A stretch of 64,000 nt of DNA from Orientallactaga sibirica (taxonomy: Eukaryota > Chordata > Mammalia > Rodentia > Dipodidae): positions 1,360,001 to 1,424,000 of the forward strand of contig JAEOAD010002279.1 in NCBI GenBank assembly GCA_036365145.1. Direction: 5' to 3'. The position numbers and the translations under genes are program-made. The notes beneath the pieces are model-generated. The model saw only the letters and a program-made list of their open reading frames with translations, had not been told where the DNA came from and searched no databases. Shown here in pieces: positions 11,133 to 21,599 of the stretch. How positions within the stretch are numbered: the first letter of the stretch is position 1; the number at the start of each line of letters is the position of its first letter.

Positions 11133-11137
11133 GTAAT

Positions 11138-12305
11138 TGACCGATGGGCAGTTTTTAGCTTATATAGCACCCACTGGTGAATTCTAGCCTTGTCTTTATA
11201 GAATTACCAATGTTGTGACTAGAAATTTCCCTCAAGTAAACATTCAGTCCCTTCACCAAGGGAGAAATTGGGCCTTTGTTTGTTTGTTTGTTTGTTTTCT
11301 TTTCTTTTTGATAAAGGATGAAATTTCCGCAAGAGAGTCGAATGACAAAAATTGGTCATCATTTATTTTCATTTCTTTAGTCTCGTGCTTGGCTTTTGGG
11401 ATGGAGCATGTCTGATACACGCTCAGGCTTTAATTGAACCTGTGTGCACGGTGATGTTACATGGTTTTTGGGGATTTTTTGTTTTGTTTTGTTTTTGCTT
11501 TTTGCTGGTCAGTGCCGAAGTCTGCGTCTGTCTGTCTACGGCCTTAATTAAGCCAGTGACCCGCTGTCCAGTGCAGCCTGACAGTGTGTGGAATGAGTTG
11601 TTAGGGTCTTAAAGGCCGGTGTCACCTGGTTTTCTCATTTAGGGTCAAACACCCTCAGACTGAAATATGCACATTTCCAGTCAGAGTGAGAACATCAGCA
11701 ACTTAGTAGTTACTGTGGAATTGAGCGAGAGTCATAAATATTTATTTATCTTTTTCATAGCCGGCATAAAAATGTTGTGATATATAAAAAAAAAAATAAG
11801 ACGAAGTTGTACAGTATAAAAACAACAGAAAATTCATTGACTATACATCTCCTGAATGTGTGTGTCTCCTCGGGTTTTCATTAGCGTCTAGCAATATACT
11901 TTGAGAAATTAGATTTGAAGAGAGGCTGTGGCAGAACGAGAAGGTTCCTACTGCTCATGATTAACCCATTTTAAGCAAGGATCCAGGCACATTGCAGGGT
12001 CCAATTAACCAGGCAGTGGCTTAGCCCAGCTGAATTTCGCTCTTTGCAGCATCCCCGATGGCAAAATGGTCCCATGGTCATTGAATTTGGAGCACCATGT
12101 CCACCCAGAGGCAGAAGTGTCCCTGTGTTGAACATTGGAGATCAAGAGGTTGGAGCTGGGGCCAGGTCAGCATTAGCATGGGCCTCACCTCGGTCCTCTA
12201 CTTACTTCACTGTGCTGTGTTAGTGTACTCAGCTGAGAAAGGAAACCACAATTATCATCTATTCATTTGCTCTTTAGATGGGGTTTTTTTGGAATTTTAA
12301 GGGTT
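11138..12305. other. single-copy DNA, long
   Basis: Nearly 1.2 kb with only short (TTTG)n at 11275-11295 and (TTTTG)n near 11480. It is one of the longest stretches free of SINEs. AT content is high around 11720-11850. No exon is recognised. Confidence 0.5.
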
Positions 12306-12360
12306 TTTTTTTTTGTCTTTCTTTCTTTCTTTCTTTCTTTCTTTTTTTTTTTTTTTTTTT
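12306..12360. repeat. (TTTC)n and poly-T
   Basis: About six TTTC units merging with poly-T that belongs to the following minus-strand B1 tail. Confidence 0.9.
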
Positions 12361-12402
12361 TTGGTTTTGCAAGGTAGGGTCTCACTCTGGTCCAGGCTGA
12401 CC
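12361..12402 (-). mobile_element. B1 fragment (3' end only)
   Basis: Only TTGCAAGGTAGGGTCTCACT and CTGGTCCAGGCTGACC remain. The left two-thirds of the B1 are absent, and a local tandem duplication follows. Confidence 0.8.
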
Positions 12403-12422
12403 TTTTTCACTTTTTTCTCAGG

Positions 12423-12500
12423 GTCTTTCTTTAAAACCTTTTATAAGAATATACCATTCTTTTTGTCTTTCTTTAAAACCTTTTATAAGAATATATTTCA
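12423..12500. repeat. 42-bp tandem duplication
   Basis: GTCTTTCTTTAAAACC…AAGAATATA occurs at 12423 and again at 12465, nearly identical. The second copy ends in the target duplication used by the next SINE. Confidence 0.85.
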
Positions 12501-12697
12501 GGGCTGGAGAGATGGCTTAGCGGTGAAGGCGTATGCCTGTGAAGCCTAAGAATGCCTGTTCAAATCGCCAGGTCCCATGTTTAGCCAGATGCAAAAGTGA
12601 CACAAGCGTGAATGTCACAACACACATGTACACAAGGGGCACATGCATCTGGAGTTCGTTCACAGTGGCTGAAAGGCCCAGGCATGCCCATTCTCTA

Positions 12698-12747
<50 letters not shown>

Positions 12748-12784
12748 TGTCTCTCAAATCAAAAAAAAAAAATTAAAAAAAAAA
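12501..12784 (+). mobile_element. tRNA-headed SINE, long form
   Basis: Complete long-form copy, bounded by AGAATATATTTCA (12488-12500 and 12785-12797). The middle is diverged (GTGACACAAGCGTGAATG). Confidence 0.93.
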
Positions 12785-12905
12785 AGAATATATTTCATGG
12801 GCTAACAGACACCCATTTAACAAAATAGGATGTAAGTGTGACTCAGAGCAAGCATGGCCAGGGTAACATGTAGAATGACCAGTAGATCAAATCAAAACGT
12901 TATTT

Positions 12906-13144
12906 TATTTTTAAATATATTTTATTTATTTGAGAGAGAGAACGAGGCAGAGAGAGAGAGAGAGAGAGAGAGGGAATAGGCGATAGGTACGCCAGGCCCT
13001 CCAGTCACTGCAAACGAACTCCAGATGCATGTGCCCCCTTCCCTCCCCTACCTCACATCTGGCTTACATGGGTCCTGGAGAATTGAACCAGGATCCTTTG
13101 GCTTTGCAGGCAAACGCTTTAACCGCTAAGCCATCTCTCCAGCC
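12906..13144 (-). mobile_element. tRNA-headed SINE, short form
   Basis: Minus-strand copy. Its middle carries an extra CCTCCCCTACC stretch. Flanks share a CTTTATTTTT-like duplication. Confidence 0.9.
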
Positions 13145-13164
13145 TGAAAACTTTATTTTTGTGT

Positions 13165-13263
13165 TTTAAAAAATATTATTTATTTATTTATTTATTTAAC
13201 AGAGAAAGGGTCCTTAAACTTTGCAGGCAAATGCCTTAAACGCTAAGCCATCCCTCCAGTCCC
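13165..13263 (-). mobile_element. tRNA-headed SINE, internally deleted
   Basis: The tail (TTTATTTATTTAACAGAG) is joined directly to the head third (GGGTCCTTAAACTTTGCAGG…CCAGTCCCC). The central half is missing. Confidence 0.82.
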
Positions 13264-13300
13264 CAAACTTTATTTAAAAAAATATATATATATATTTATT

Positions 13301-13530
13301 GGGTTGGAGAGATGGCTTAGTGAAACCTTAGGACCCTAGTTAAAGGCTTGATTCCCCAAGATCCACGTAAGACAGATGCACAAGGGGGCACATGCATCTG
13401 GAGTTCGTTTGCAGTGGCTGGAGGCCCTGGTGTGCCCATTCTCTCTCTCTCTCTCTGTCTCTTTCTCTCTCTCTCAGTCTCTGCCTCTTTCTCCCTCTGT
13501 CTTTCTCAAATAAATAAAAATTTAAACAAA
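13301..13530 (+). mobile_element. tRNA-headed SINE, short form
   Basis: Plus-strand copy with a rearranged B-box region (CCTAGTTAAAGGCTTGATTC) and a long CT tract. Its tail faces the next, minus-strand SINE. Confidence 0.88.
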
Positions 13531-13544
13531 AATTTATTTATTAA

Positions 13545-13727
13545 ACTATTTTTATTTATTTAAGAGAAAGTGTGAATGGGTTAGCCAGGTTCTGCTGCCA
13601 CTACAGATGAATTCCAGACACGTGAACCACTTGTGCATCTGGCTTTACGTGGGTGCTGGGGAATTGAACCCAGGCCGGCATGCTTTGCAAGCAAATGTCT
13701 TTAATGACTGACTGTCTCTCCAGCCCC
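13545..13727 (-). mobile_element. tRNA-headed SINE, diverged
   Basis: A shortened CT-rich part and several substitutions (CTGACTGTCTCTCCAGCC head) suggest an older copy. Confidence 0.82.
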
Positions 13728-14007
13728 CAAATCACAACTTGAGAGGAGCCACGGTTTATTGTGCAGCGTAGGGCTGCGAGGAATAATGCCCGCTATGAGC
13801 TTGTTCCGAAATAGTTATGCATGTGGAATCCACTGTGCTTCCAGTTCTTCTGACAACTCAGTCCCTCACCCTCTTCCTCCAGGAACTGGCTCTGCTCAAA
13901 GGGAGGAGCAGGGGCCCCACTGTGGTCAGATCTAAGATTTCAGGTAATCAAATGATGGGATGGACTTCAAGGACTAGGGTGCCATGACTGTCTGGTCCTG
14001 GGCTGTT
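13728..14007. other. single-copy DNA
   Basis: About 280 bp of moderately GC-rich sequence with no recognised element. Confidence 0.4.
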
Positions 14008-14091
14008 TAGGCTGGCCTCGAACTCACGGCGATCCTCCTACCTCTGTCTCCTGAGTGCTAGGATTAAAGGCATGTGCCACCAGGCCTGGCT
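14008..14091 (-). mobile_element. B1 fragment
   Basis: Left half of B1 in minus orientation (GGCTGGCCTCGAACTCACGG…CCAGGCCTGGC). Confidence 0.88.
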
Positions 14092-14239
14092 CTAGTTTTC
14101 ATTTCTTGTTAACTTGAAGGTCTGTGTACCTTGTTTATATCTTTTTGGCTTGACTTTAGTAGGTCATATGTGTGAGCTTAGAAAGCTGTTCTTTTCCTTC
14201 ACATTTTCCAATTCATTAGAATATAGAATTTATTTCTAT

Positions 14240-14395
14240 TTTTTTTTTTTTTTTTTTTTGAGGTAGGATCTCACTCTAACCCAGGCTGACCTGGAATTCA
14301 CTATGCAGTCTCAGGGTGGCCTCAAACTCACGGTGATCCTCCTACATCTGCCTCCCGAGTGCTGGGATGAAAGGCGTGCACCACCACACCTGGCT
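14240..14395 (-). mobile_element. B1 SINE
   Basis: Full minus-strand B1 with a poly-T of over 20 bases. Confidence 0.94.
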
Positions 14396-14409
14396 AGTTC
14401 TATGTTTTA

Positions 14410-14575
14410 AAAATAGTTTTATTTTTCAAGAAGATAGATATATCTGCAAACGAACTCCAGATGCATGCGCCACATTGTGCATCTGGCTTATTCAGGTCCT
14501 GGGGAATCAAGTCTTGAACCAGTGTCCTTAGGCTTCACAGGCAAGCACTTAACCGCTAAGCCATCTCTCCAGCCC
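14410..14575 (-). mobile_element. tRNA-headed SINE, short form with B-box insertion, CT part lost
   Basis: The B-box region reads GGGGAATCAAGTCTTGAACC. The CT-rich stretch is replaced by AAGAAGATAGATATATC. Confidence 0.85.
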
Positions 14576-14971
14576 TGATGTGTGATATAGTTTAAATCTA
14601 AAGTATCTGTTTCTTTTTTTGCATGGAAGATGTATCTATTGACTATAGTGGGATATTTAAGTTGCCTGCTGTCGGTCTCTGTCTGCTCCCTGTTGTCCCG
14701 TGGTGCCTGTTTTATGAGATTCAGCTCAGTAACATTTGGCACTTGTGCATTTGTAACCATGATGTCTTGTAAATAGACCATAGCCTTTATTAACCTGGAG
14801 TGACTTTCTGTCTTTGGTTAGATATAAGAATGGCTCCTCCTTTCCGCTTCATGCTTCCATTTGCCTGGTGTAAGCATTCTATCCTTCGATTTCCAGTTTG
14901 TGTATGTCTCTTGCAGACAACGTGTGGTGTGGTTGTCCCATGTATTTCGATTCAATCATTTGCTCCGTATC
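14576..14971 (-). mobile_element. L1 ORF2 fossil, antisense
   Basis: The plus strand carries landmarks of an inverted mammalian L1 ORF2 in order: TGACTATAGTGGGATATTTA, CCTGTTTTATGAGATTCAGC, ACCATGATGTCTTGTAAATA, GATATAAGAATGGCTCCTCC and CTATCCTTCGATTTCCAG. The frame is broken and neither end of an L1 is present, so it encodes nothing. Identification rests on remembered L1 antisense sequence. Confidence 0.75.
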
Positions 14972-15213
14972 TTTTTATTTTTTGTTTTGTTTATTTAGTT
15001 TTATTTTTTTATTTGTGAGTGACAGACAGAGAAAGAGGCAGATAGATGGAGAGAATGGGCGTGCCAGGGCCTCCAGCCACTGCAAACAAACTCCAGATGC
15101 ATGCGCCACCTTGTGCATCTGGCTTACGTGGGTCCTGGGGCATCGAGCCTCGAACCAGGGGTCCTTAGGCTTCACAGGCAAGCGCCTTAACTGCTAAGCC
15201 ATCTCTCCAGCCC
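14972..15213 (-). mobile_element. tRNA-headed SINE, short form with B-box insertion
   Basis: Minus-strand copy with CATCGAGCCTCGAACCAGGG at the B box. Its head is followed at once by the repeated segment 15214-15303, an arrangement that recurs at 24.1-24.5 kb. Confidence 0.92.
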
Positions 15214-15303
15214 TAATTCTATTCTTAAGAAAGGTAGCTTGCTGGACGGAGGAGGGGGAGGATAAGATACAAAAAAAAAAAAAAATCCGAGAAGGATTTC
15301 CTG
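15214..15303. repeat. unclassified repeated segment (copy 1)
   Basis: AATTCTATTCTTAAGAAAGG…TTGCTGG, then GGAGGAGGGGGAGG, TAAGATAC, poly-A and a GAGAAGG/TTTCCT end. The same string, about 90% alike, lies at 24371-24470, again next to a SINE head. It may continue the antisense L1. Confidence 0.7.
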
Positions 15304-16073
15304 TCCTGAAAGTCATCACCATTTTACACTGCACACTCGTAGACCTTCATGGCACTGTTCATTAATCCACAAGAAAGGTTTTGAGAGTCATCTTGCCATC
15401 GTCAGAGCCTGGGATGCTTGGATTCTGTTGCGTTGTGCTCTGTGTTTGCGACATTAAGTTCACAGTCAATTCCTCCTCTCTGGGGAGAAGGTACCTGTGC
15501 CTCAGAGAGTTAAAAATGTAAGTAAATTGGTGTGTCTGTTGTGATTTTTTTTTCCTTTATGAATAAGGCAAAAGATACATTGCCTAAGCCCCTTCTGAGA
15601 AGTGTCTGGATCCAAGTTGATGGGATTTGCATGTCAGGATAATCTAGGATTCAGGTAAAGAGTCCTAAGCACTTCAGTCCTCAGCTACTGTACTGGAGCA
15701 GCATCTTGGGACTTGCAGACGTAATTAAACCATACGTATTAGTAAATTACCAAAAGGGACGCATGCCCTCAAACATGACTGTCGCATAGAAGAGGGGCTT
15801 TATAGAAGCACGGATCCATTTATTTAATCAGGACAGTCCACGCCGGAGATATTTTATTAATATTCCAATTTTGTGATTCAGTCCTTTCGTTATGAGGTTC
15901 GGTGGCTGAAACAGTTTTTTTTTTTTTTTTTTTTTTCTGTTGAGCTTTCTGAAAGGTTGGCATTTCATAGCAGCATTTATGCTCCGTTTTCCTCTAAGCC
16001 CTCAGCATGCAGCAGATCTGCAAGCTAATATTCTCAACTGGAAGATGAGTTTGACCTCAGATGAATACATTCA
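15304..16073. other. single-copy DNA with a poly-T run
   Basis: About 770 bp. A run of about 23 T lies at 15917-15939. Otherwise ordinary. Confidence 0.45.
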
Positions 16074-16230
16074 GCCGGCTGTGGTGGCACACTCCTTTAA
16101 TCCCAGCATTTTGGAGGCAAAGGTAGGAGGATCGCTGTGAGTTCGAGGCCAGCCTGAGACGACATAGTGAATTCCAGTTCAGCCTGGGCTCGAGTGAGAC
16201 CCTACCTTGAAAAACTGAAAAATGAAAAAA
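16074..16230 (+). mobile_element. B1 SINE
   Basis: Full B1, flanked by AATACATTCA and AATACGTTCA. Confidence 0.93.
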
Positions 16231-16698
16231 TACGTTCAAGTTTTTGCCCTAACATTGCTATCGTGAAATTAGAGCTTTTTTTTTTTTTTTCATCTGTCTT
16301 CCTTGTTTGATTTTTACTGCGTCTTCAGTCTGGCATACACTGGATGAGAGTGTGTTAGTGCTCATACATCATCAACTTTGAACGAGCAGTCAGTATTGCA
16401 TAGTGACATCTGTGTGTGTCCAAACTGTTTTTGTTGTTGACCTTGTCATCTGCACATGTGACACTTGAGAGCTATGCAACCTAGATTTTTTTTTTAAATG
16501 CTAAATATCTAGTAACGTTTTAGGTGAATTTATGGGTTTGTGTTGGGCTGGCTTCATTGCTAGCCCCAGACATACACGGGGACATATGGCCAATGGGTTG
16601 CAGGTTGAATAAAACTGCCAGGGCAAGGTCATGAATGCAGTTTTATTTTCTTTCAATTAGAAGTTCGAGACAAGCTCTGTGTATTTAAGGCTTGCAAG
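16231..16698. other. single-copy DNA
   Basis: About 470 bp with poly-T at 16276-16291 and nothing recognised. Confidence 0.45.
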
Positions 16699-16856
16699 GC
16701 CAGGCATTGAGGTGAATGCCTTTAATCCCAGCACTCAGGAGGCAGAGGTAGGAGGATCGCTGTGTGTTCAAGGCCATCCTGAGACTGCAGAGTGAATTCA
16801 AGGTCAGCCTGAGCTAGAATGAAACCCTACCTCAAAACAACAACAACAAAAAAAAC
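16699..16856 (+). mobile_element. B1 SINE, diverged
   Basis: B1 with several substitutions (GCATTGAGGTGAATGCC start) and a (CAA)n tail. Confidence 0.9.
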
Positions 16857-16924
16857 TGCCAGTACTTTATAAAGTTCTATGATAAAACATAACGCATAAT
16901 GCACGTGTTCTAGTCTCAGGTCAG

Positions 16925-17040
16925 GCAGAAGGTCTATATAACCTTGTCCCTTAATCTCTTTGGACCTACATCTTCTTTGTGGAGGAAGAAAGGTTTAGAC
17001 AGATGATCCTGCTATAAGGTTCTGCCTCTCACTGTGACAG
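16925..17040 (-). mobile_element. possible MIR, antisense
   Basis: ACCTTGTCCCTTAATCTCTT followed by GGACCTACATCTTCTTTGTGG resembles the inverted MIR core (ACCTTGGGCAAG…TTTCCTCATCTGTA). Diverged. Confidence 0.45.
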
Positions 17041-17186
17041 TTAGCCAGACCTCTGCTACTGTGTAGCATAGAGCTGCTTCCAAACACTCTTAGAAACCTT
17101 CCCAGAGTCTCCTGAGCTATGGCGTTCCCTTGGGCTGCAAGCTCCTTGTGGACATGCGTTTTTTTCACACATGAAAAGCGTTTGGA

Positions 17187-17350
17187 GCCGGGCGTGGTGG
17201 CGCACGCCTCTAATCCCAGCACTCGGAGGCAGAGGTAGGAGGATCGCCGTGAGTTCGAGGCCACCCTGAGACTACAGAGTGAATTCCTGGTCAGCCTGGG
17301 CTAGAGTGAGCCCTGCCTCAAAAAACAAACAAACAAACAAACAAAAACAA
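17187..17350 (+). mobile_element. B1 SINE
   Basis: Near-consensus B1 with (CAAA)n tail. AAAAGCGTTTGG and AAAAGCATTTGG form the target duplication. Confidence 0.94.
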
Positions 17351-17766
17351 AAGCATTTGGTTCAGACATTCGACAAATACTTGTTAACCACATACATAAG
17401 CTACATTTCAGAGATGTTTCAGGAAAAAAAAAAAAAAAACCCACAAATGTGAATAGATCAGGAAAGGGGCTTAGTTGGTGAGACTGCTCAGGTGCTTGCA
17501 ACCTATAATGTAAAACTCAGTCGTTTTCCTATGGGAGATTTCATTTTCATGTTACACGAAATACAAAATTTTTTTGCAGTTGAGTGGAGAAGCAAATCAT
17601 TTCACGCACGTAATGTAATCCTTTTATGCATTTGTGATTATTCAGCACCTTATGGTGGGACTACGCTGTGTTCGTTCTCATCATGTCAAAATGTGGCCTT
17701 TCTGATGGTCAGGTCACGTCATTGCTTTTACATAGCAAAGGCAGCTTCCGCCACCCTCACTGGTTG

Positions 17767-17804
<38 letters not shown>

Positions 17805-18401
17805 TTTTTTTTTGATGCCCGGCGATTGTTTCTGTATGGACTGGGAGCTTGAGTCTGTAGAGCACGGCGATGCGCACACGTCTCCCCCAGATCAATGAGA
17901 ACTGTGCTGTCCGCTAGAAAATTAGGTTTGAGCTACATCAACGTCAGGGCCTGAGACTTGAATAAGTCCCATTTCATGATTGCGCTGTGTGTGAACTGTC
18001 TGTCATGTCTAGATGGGGCACAATTATGATTGCCTCCCTTCCCTCAGCATCACTAAATGGTAATGCAGTTGGCTTCTGTGGGACGAGAAACGTCTCAAAT
18101 AAACAACCCAGGTCACATCAGATCATTTCGGGCCTGCGCTTTTGGGAAGTGTCCGCGGCACGATGCGAGATGTTACTGCTAACCAGAGACCACGTGGAAA
18201 GCACTGCTGGGATGAGTTTCCAAAGGAGAGCACAGGAATTGGCATGGAATCCATAAATAATCTCCCCTCGTACACCATCATCCGTGGTACAGTAGTGGAA
18301 AGAACCCAAGCTTATATTCATCACACGGGGTGCATGGATAATCCTGTGAACACTGGGCCTACTCGGTGCCAAGAACCATTTTAATCATGGGCGTTGGGAG
18401 T
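17351..18401. other. single-copy DNA, about 1 kb
   Basis: Contains poly-A near 17427 and (TTTTC)n/poly-T at 17767-17813. The open frames of 84-89 codons at 17987-18372 overlap on both strands and have no recognisable domain. Confidence 0.5.
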
Positions 18402-18694
18402 GGTGGGGGTTTGAATGGAGACATTCCCCTTTGCTTCAAGTGTTTACGATTCAACCTCCTACTTAGTCCTCAGTTGTTGGGGCCTTGGGGCGGGGGTGGA
18501 GCTGACCTAGTTGTTTACTAGTCCGTATCACTGGGTATTAAAAAGCTAATTAATTCTTGGGCCATTTCCTTCCTGCTGCTGTGACATGTCGTGATGCCTG
18601 ACTGTCTGCCCTGCCATGCTGTGCTGTCTCACTCCATAAGCTGCTTCTGGAAGTCAGGCGTCTTGTCCAGTTATGTCAGAGATCCGCCTGCAAC
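18402..18694 (+). mobile_element. MaLR-type LTR, degraded
   Basis: Starts near TGGTGGGGGTTTGAATGG. TCCTCAGTTGTTGGGGCCTT and the end CCATAAGCTGCTTCTGGAAG with a GGCGTCTTGTCC continuation follow MaLR LTR order. I could not confirm a target duplication. Confidence 0.6.
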
Positions 18695-18830
18695 GTTTTT
18701 CATTCTGTCTACCTCCAGTCTTAAAAATCAACCTGGACCATAAAATGTGTCAGTACCGTGGCACGGTTAATTTCTGCATGCACACCCAGACCCTCAGTCA
18801 TGGTTCTGCAAGTTGCCATTAGTTAGTTAG

Positions 18831-19047
18831 TTTGTTTTTTTGCTTATGTTCTTATTTTGAGAGAGAAAGGAAGATGAGAGAGAGAGAGAATGGGCACACC
18901 AGGGCTTCTGGCCACTGTAAACAAACACCAGGTGCATGCGCCCCCCTGTGAGAGAGCATCTGGCTCTCCTGGTCCTGGGGAATTGAACCTGAGGTCATTA
19001 GGCTTCAGCAAGCACTTGCCTTTAACTGCTAACCATCTCTCCAGCCC
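18831..19047 (-). mobile_element. tRNA-headed SINE, short form
   Basis: Minus-strand copy bounded by GCCATTAGTT and TCCATTAGCT. The middle has CCCCCCTGTGAGAGAGCATC, an unusual replacement. Confidence 0.88.
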
Positions 19048-19431
19048 TGATCCATTAGCTCATATCGGAGGGGAACGCCTACATGCTGGAACCTTGGGAG
19101 CTGTCAAACACTTGTGCTGTGGCAAGTTTGAAAGACATTCAAATGAAAAATCTCAATCCGTTGAAAACGTGCCCATAATTTCTGTTCCGTGGCTGTCGGG
19201 CCCAGGCAGCCATTCATCTAGTGAGTGGAAGGTATGAAGAGTAGTTACCGTCTGATAACTGTCATATACATTGCGGCTCTGGCTCTCACTGTCCTCGACT
19301 TGGTGGGTCTTCATGGTGCACCAGGAACAGGGGGGCTGCTTGAGTGCTTCTGTCTACTATGGCGTGGGTTCATGTATCTTATTTTTTCTATCTTTTAAGA
19401 AATTATTTATTTTTATATATATATATATATA
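19048..19431. other. single-copy DNA ending in (TA)n
   Basis: About 380 bp, with a TA run at 19414-19432 next to the following SINE tail. Confidence 0.45.
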
Positions 19432-19650
19432 TTAAAATATTTTATTTGAGAGAGAGAGAGACAGAAATAGGCAGGAGAGAGAGAGAGAGAGAGAGAGAAT
19501 GGGTGTGTCAGGGCCTCCAGCTACTGCAAACGAACTCCAGATGCATGCACCCCCTTGTGCATCTGGCTTACGTGGGTCCTGGGGAGTAGAACCTGGGTCC
19601 TTTGGCTTTTCAGGCAAACGCCTTAACTGCTAAGTCATCTTTCCAGCCCC
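19432..19650 (-). mobile_element. tRNA-headed SINE, short form
   Basis: Minus-strand copy with (GA)n inside. Head at 19650 directly precedes another minus-strand SINE. Confidence 0.92.
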
Positions 19651-19659
19651 TATATTTAT

Positions 19660-19864
19660 ATTTTTATTTATTTAGTAGAGACAGAGGGAAAGAATGAAAC
19701 AGAGAGAGAGGGAGAGAGCATGTCAGGGCCTCCAGCTACTGCAAACACACTCCAGACACATGTGCCACCATGTGCATCTGGCTTACGTGGGATCTGAAGA
19801 ATCGAACCTGGGTTCTTGGGCTTCGTAGGCATGCGCTTTCACCACTAAGCCGTCTCTCCAGCCC
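19660..19864 (-). mobile_element. tRNA-headed SINE, short form
   Basis: Second minus-strand copy of a head-to-tail pair. CTTATTTTTTCTATCTT sequence occurs on the outer sides of the pair, marking the original target. Confidence 0.9.
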
Positions 19865-19931
19865 TTATTTTTTTTTTTTCTATCTTGAATGTGATCAGCT
19901 TCCATGGAAAAGCAGCAATGAATAATTTAGT

Positions 19932-20014
19932 CCAAGATACGACATTTACCAGCTAGATGACCTTGGGGAAGTCATTTTCTCTTCCTTGCCTCATTTTTCA
20001 TCTTTATAAAATGA
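19932..20014 (-). mobile_element. MIR, antisense, cut by B1
   Basis: AGATGACCTTGGGGAAGTCA, TCTTCCTTGCCTCATTTTTC and ATCTTTATAAAATG match the inverted MIR core in order. The B1 at 20015 interrupts it. Confidence 0.72.
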
Positions 20015-20177
20015 AGCCGGCGTGGTGGCACACACCTTTAATCCCAGCACTTGGGAGGCAGAGGTAGGAGGATCGCCGAGAGTTCAAGGCCATCCTGAGA
20101 CTACATAGTTAATTCCAGGTCAGCCTGGGCCAGAGTGAGACCCTACCTTGAAAAAAAAAAAAAAAAAAAAAAAAAAA
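20015..20177 (+). mobile_element. B1 SINE
   Basis: Full B1 with a poly-A of about 28 bases followed by short (GA)n and poly-T. Confidence 0.94.
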
Positions 20178-20244
20178 GAGAGAGAGGTTTTTTTTTTTTT
20201 GTTGTTGTTGTTTGTTTGTTTGTTTTTTACCTTCAGGTTTTTTA

Positions 20245-20655
20245 GGCTATTTAGATAGGACACTGCTTCAAGTATGGATTAGAAGCAAAGTAACTTTGTC
20301 TGGTAGCTAGTCAGCTAGGGGCTGGACCACAGAAACATAGATGTCACTCACTGTGTCCTGACAGGACTGGAAATCCAGTCTCCGTCTCCTCCACAGTGGT
20401 TGTAAGGAATTAGCAGCAGCTTCCTGGCTCTTCCTCAGCTCTTCCCAGGCTTAGCCCCCATGGGTGAGCCCTTCCTGACTCAGTGTCCCTCCTTGGCCAA
20501 TCAGCCAAACAGGGTCTTTCTCACACACCTGGAACTGATAAAGAGTTTCATTCTGATTGGATAGCTCATTTATAAAAGAACCCGCTCTAATCCTTCAGGA
20601 GTGAGATTTTCCTGTATTCCTCTCACCCCCTTACCAGTCTGGGGTGGAACTCCTC
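20245..20655 (+). other. possible LTR-like sequence, interrupted on its right by SINEs
   Basis: GGCCAATCAGCC, TCTGATTGGA and ATTTATAAAAG give a CCAAT/TATA-like arrangement as in retroviral U3. The sequence resumes at 21042 after two nested SINEs. I found no TG…CA ends or target duplication, so this is a suggestion only. Confidence 0.3.
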
Positions 20656-21041
20656 TTTTTTTAAAAAAATATTTTGGCCGGGCATGGTGACGCACACCTT
20701 TAATCCCAGCACTCGGGAGGCAGAGGTAGAAGGATCACCATGAGTTCGAGGCCACCCTGAGACTCCGTAGTGAATTCCAGGTCAGCCTGAGCTAGAGTCA
20801 GACCCTACCTCAAAAAAACAAAACAATTTTTTTAAAAAAATTTCATTTATTTATGTATTTGAAAAAGAGAGGGAGAGAGAGCCAGACAGAATGGGCATGC
20901 CGGGGCCTCCAGTCACTGCAAACAAACTCCAGACACGTGGGCCCCCTTGGGCATCTGGCTAATGTGGGTCCTGGGGAGTAGAACCAGGGTCCTTTGGCTT
21001 TGTAGGCAAATGCCTTAACCACTAAGCCATCCCTCCAGCCC
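20656..21041 (-). mobile_element. tRNA-headed SINE, short form, with B1 inside its tail
   Basis: The T-rich tail begins at 20656, is split by a B1 at 20677-20826, and the body continues to the head at 21041. TGGAACTCCTCTT on both outer sides is the target duplication. Confidence 0.9.
20677..20826 (+). mobile_element. B1 SINE nested in a SINE tail
   Basis: Full B1 (GCCGGGCATGGTGACGC…). TTTTTTTAAAAAAAT repeats on both sides as its target duplication. Confidence 0.92.
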
Positions 21042-21376
21042 CTGGAACTCCTCTTAACGGGGGCTTTCCTGTTGTTTTTCCTCTTACCTCAACTCTCACT
21101 GAAATAGATGTTATAACTGACCCTCCTCTGTATCTGTGATTTTAAATTCTTTGCTAATGTGGGCAAGAACCAGAGGCCCCGACAGCCCCCTGAATCGGGA
21201 GCTCTTATCTTACGTGGAGTTCTGTATCATATGAGTTTTTAGAGATACGTGTGCTGGACCAGGCAAGAGGTTTTTGCCACAGAGCTCTTGCATTTTCTAC
21301 TTAGTCCACCTTCTGCAGTGTATTTACATTGCATAAAGTAAATGTGCCTGTCACCAGCGTTCAATTTATTTATTTA
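21042..21376. other. continuation of the 20.2-20.65 kb sequence
   Basis: About 330 bp, the right-hand part of the interrupted stretch. It has no recognised coding signal. Confidence 0.35.
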
Positions 21377-21544
21377 TTTTTATTTATTTTTTTTTTTGGT
21401 TTTGCAAGGTAGGGTCTCACTCTGGCTCAGGCTGACCTGGAATTCACTATGTCCTCTCAGGGTGGCCTCAAACTCTAGGTGATCCTCCTACCTCTGTCTG
21501 CCTCCTGAGTGCTGGGATTAAAGGCGTGCACCACCACGCCCTGC
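21377..21544 (-). mobile_element. B1 SINE
   Basis: Minus-strand B1 bounded by TTCAATTTATTTATTTTT-like duplications. Confidence 0.93.
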
Positions 21545-21599
21545 TTCAATTTATTTATTTTTGAAAACAAAAATGATACAAGTGTAGAATCGTAACGGG

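Noticed and set aside
17767..17822. B1 remnant after poly-T (GATGCCCGGC)
   Set aside because: Only the last few bases resemble the B1 end and no body is present.
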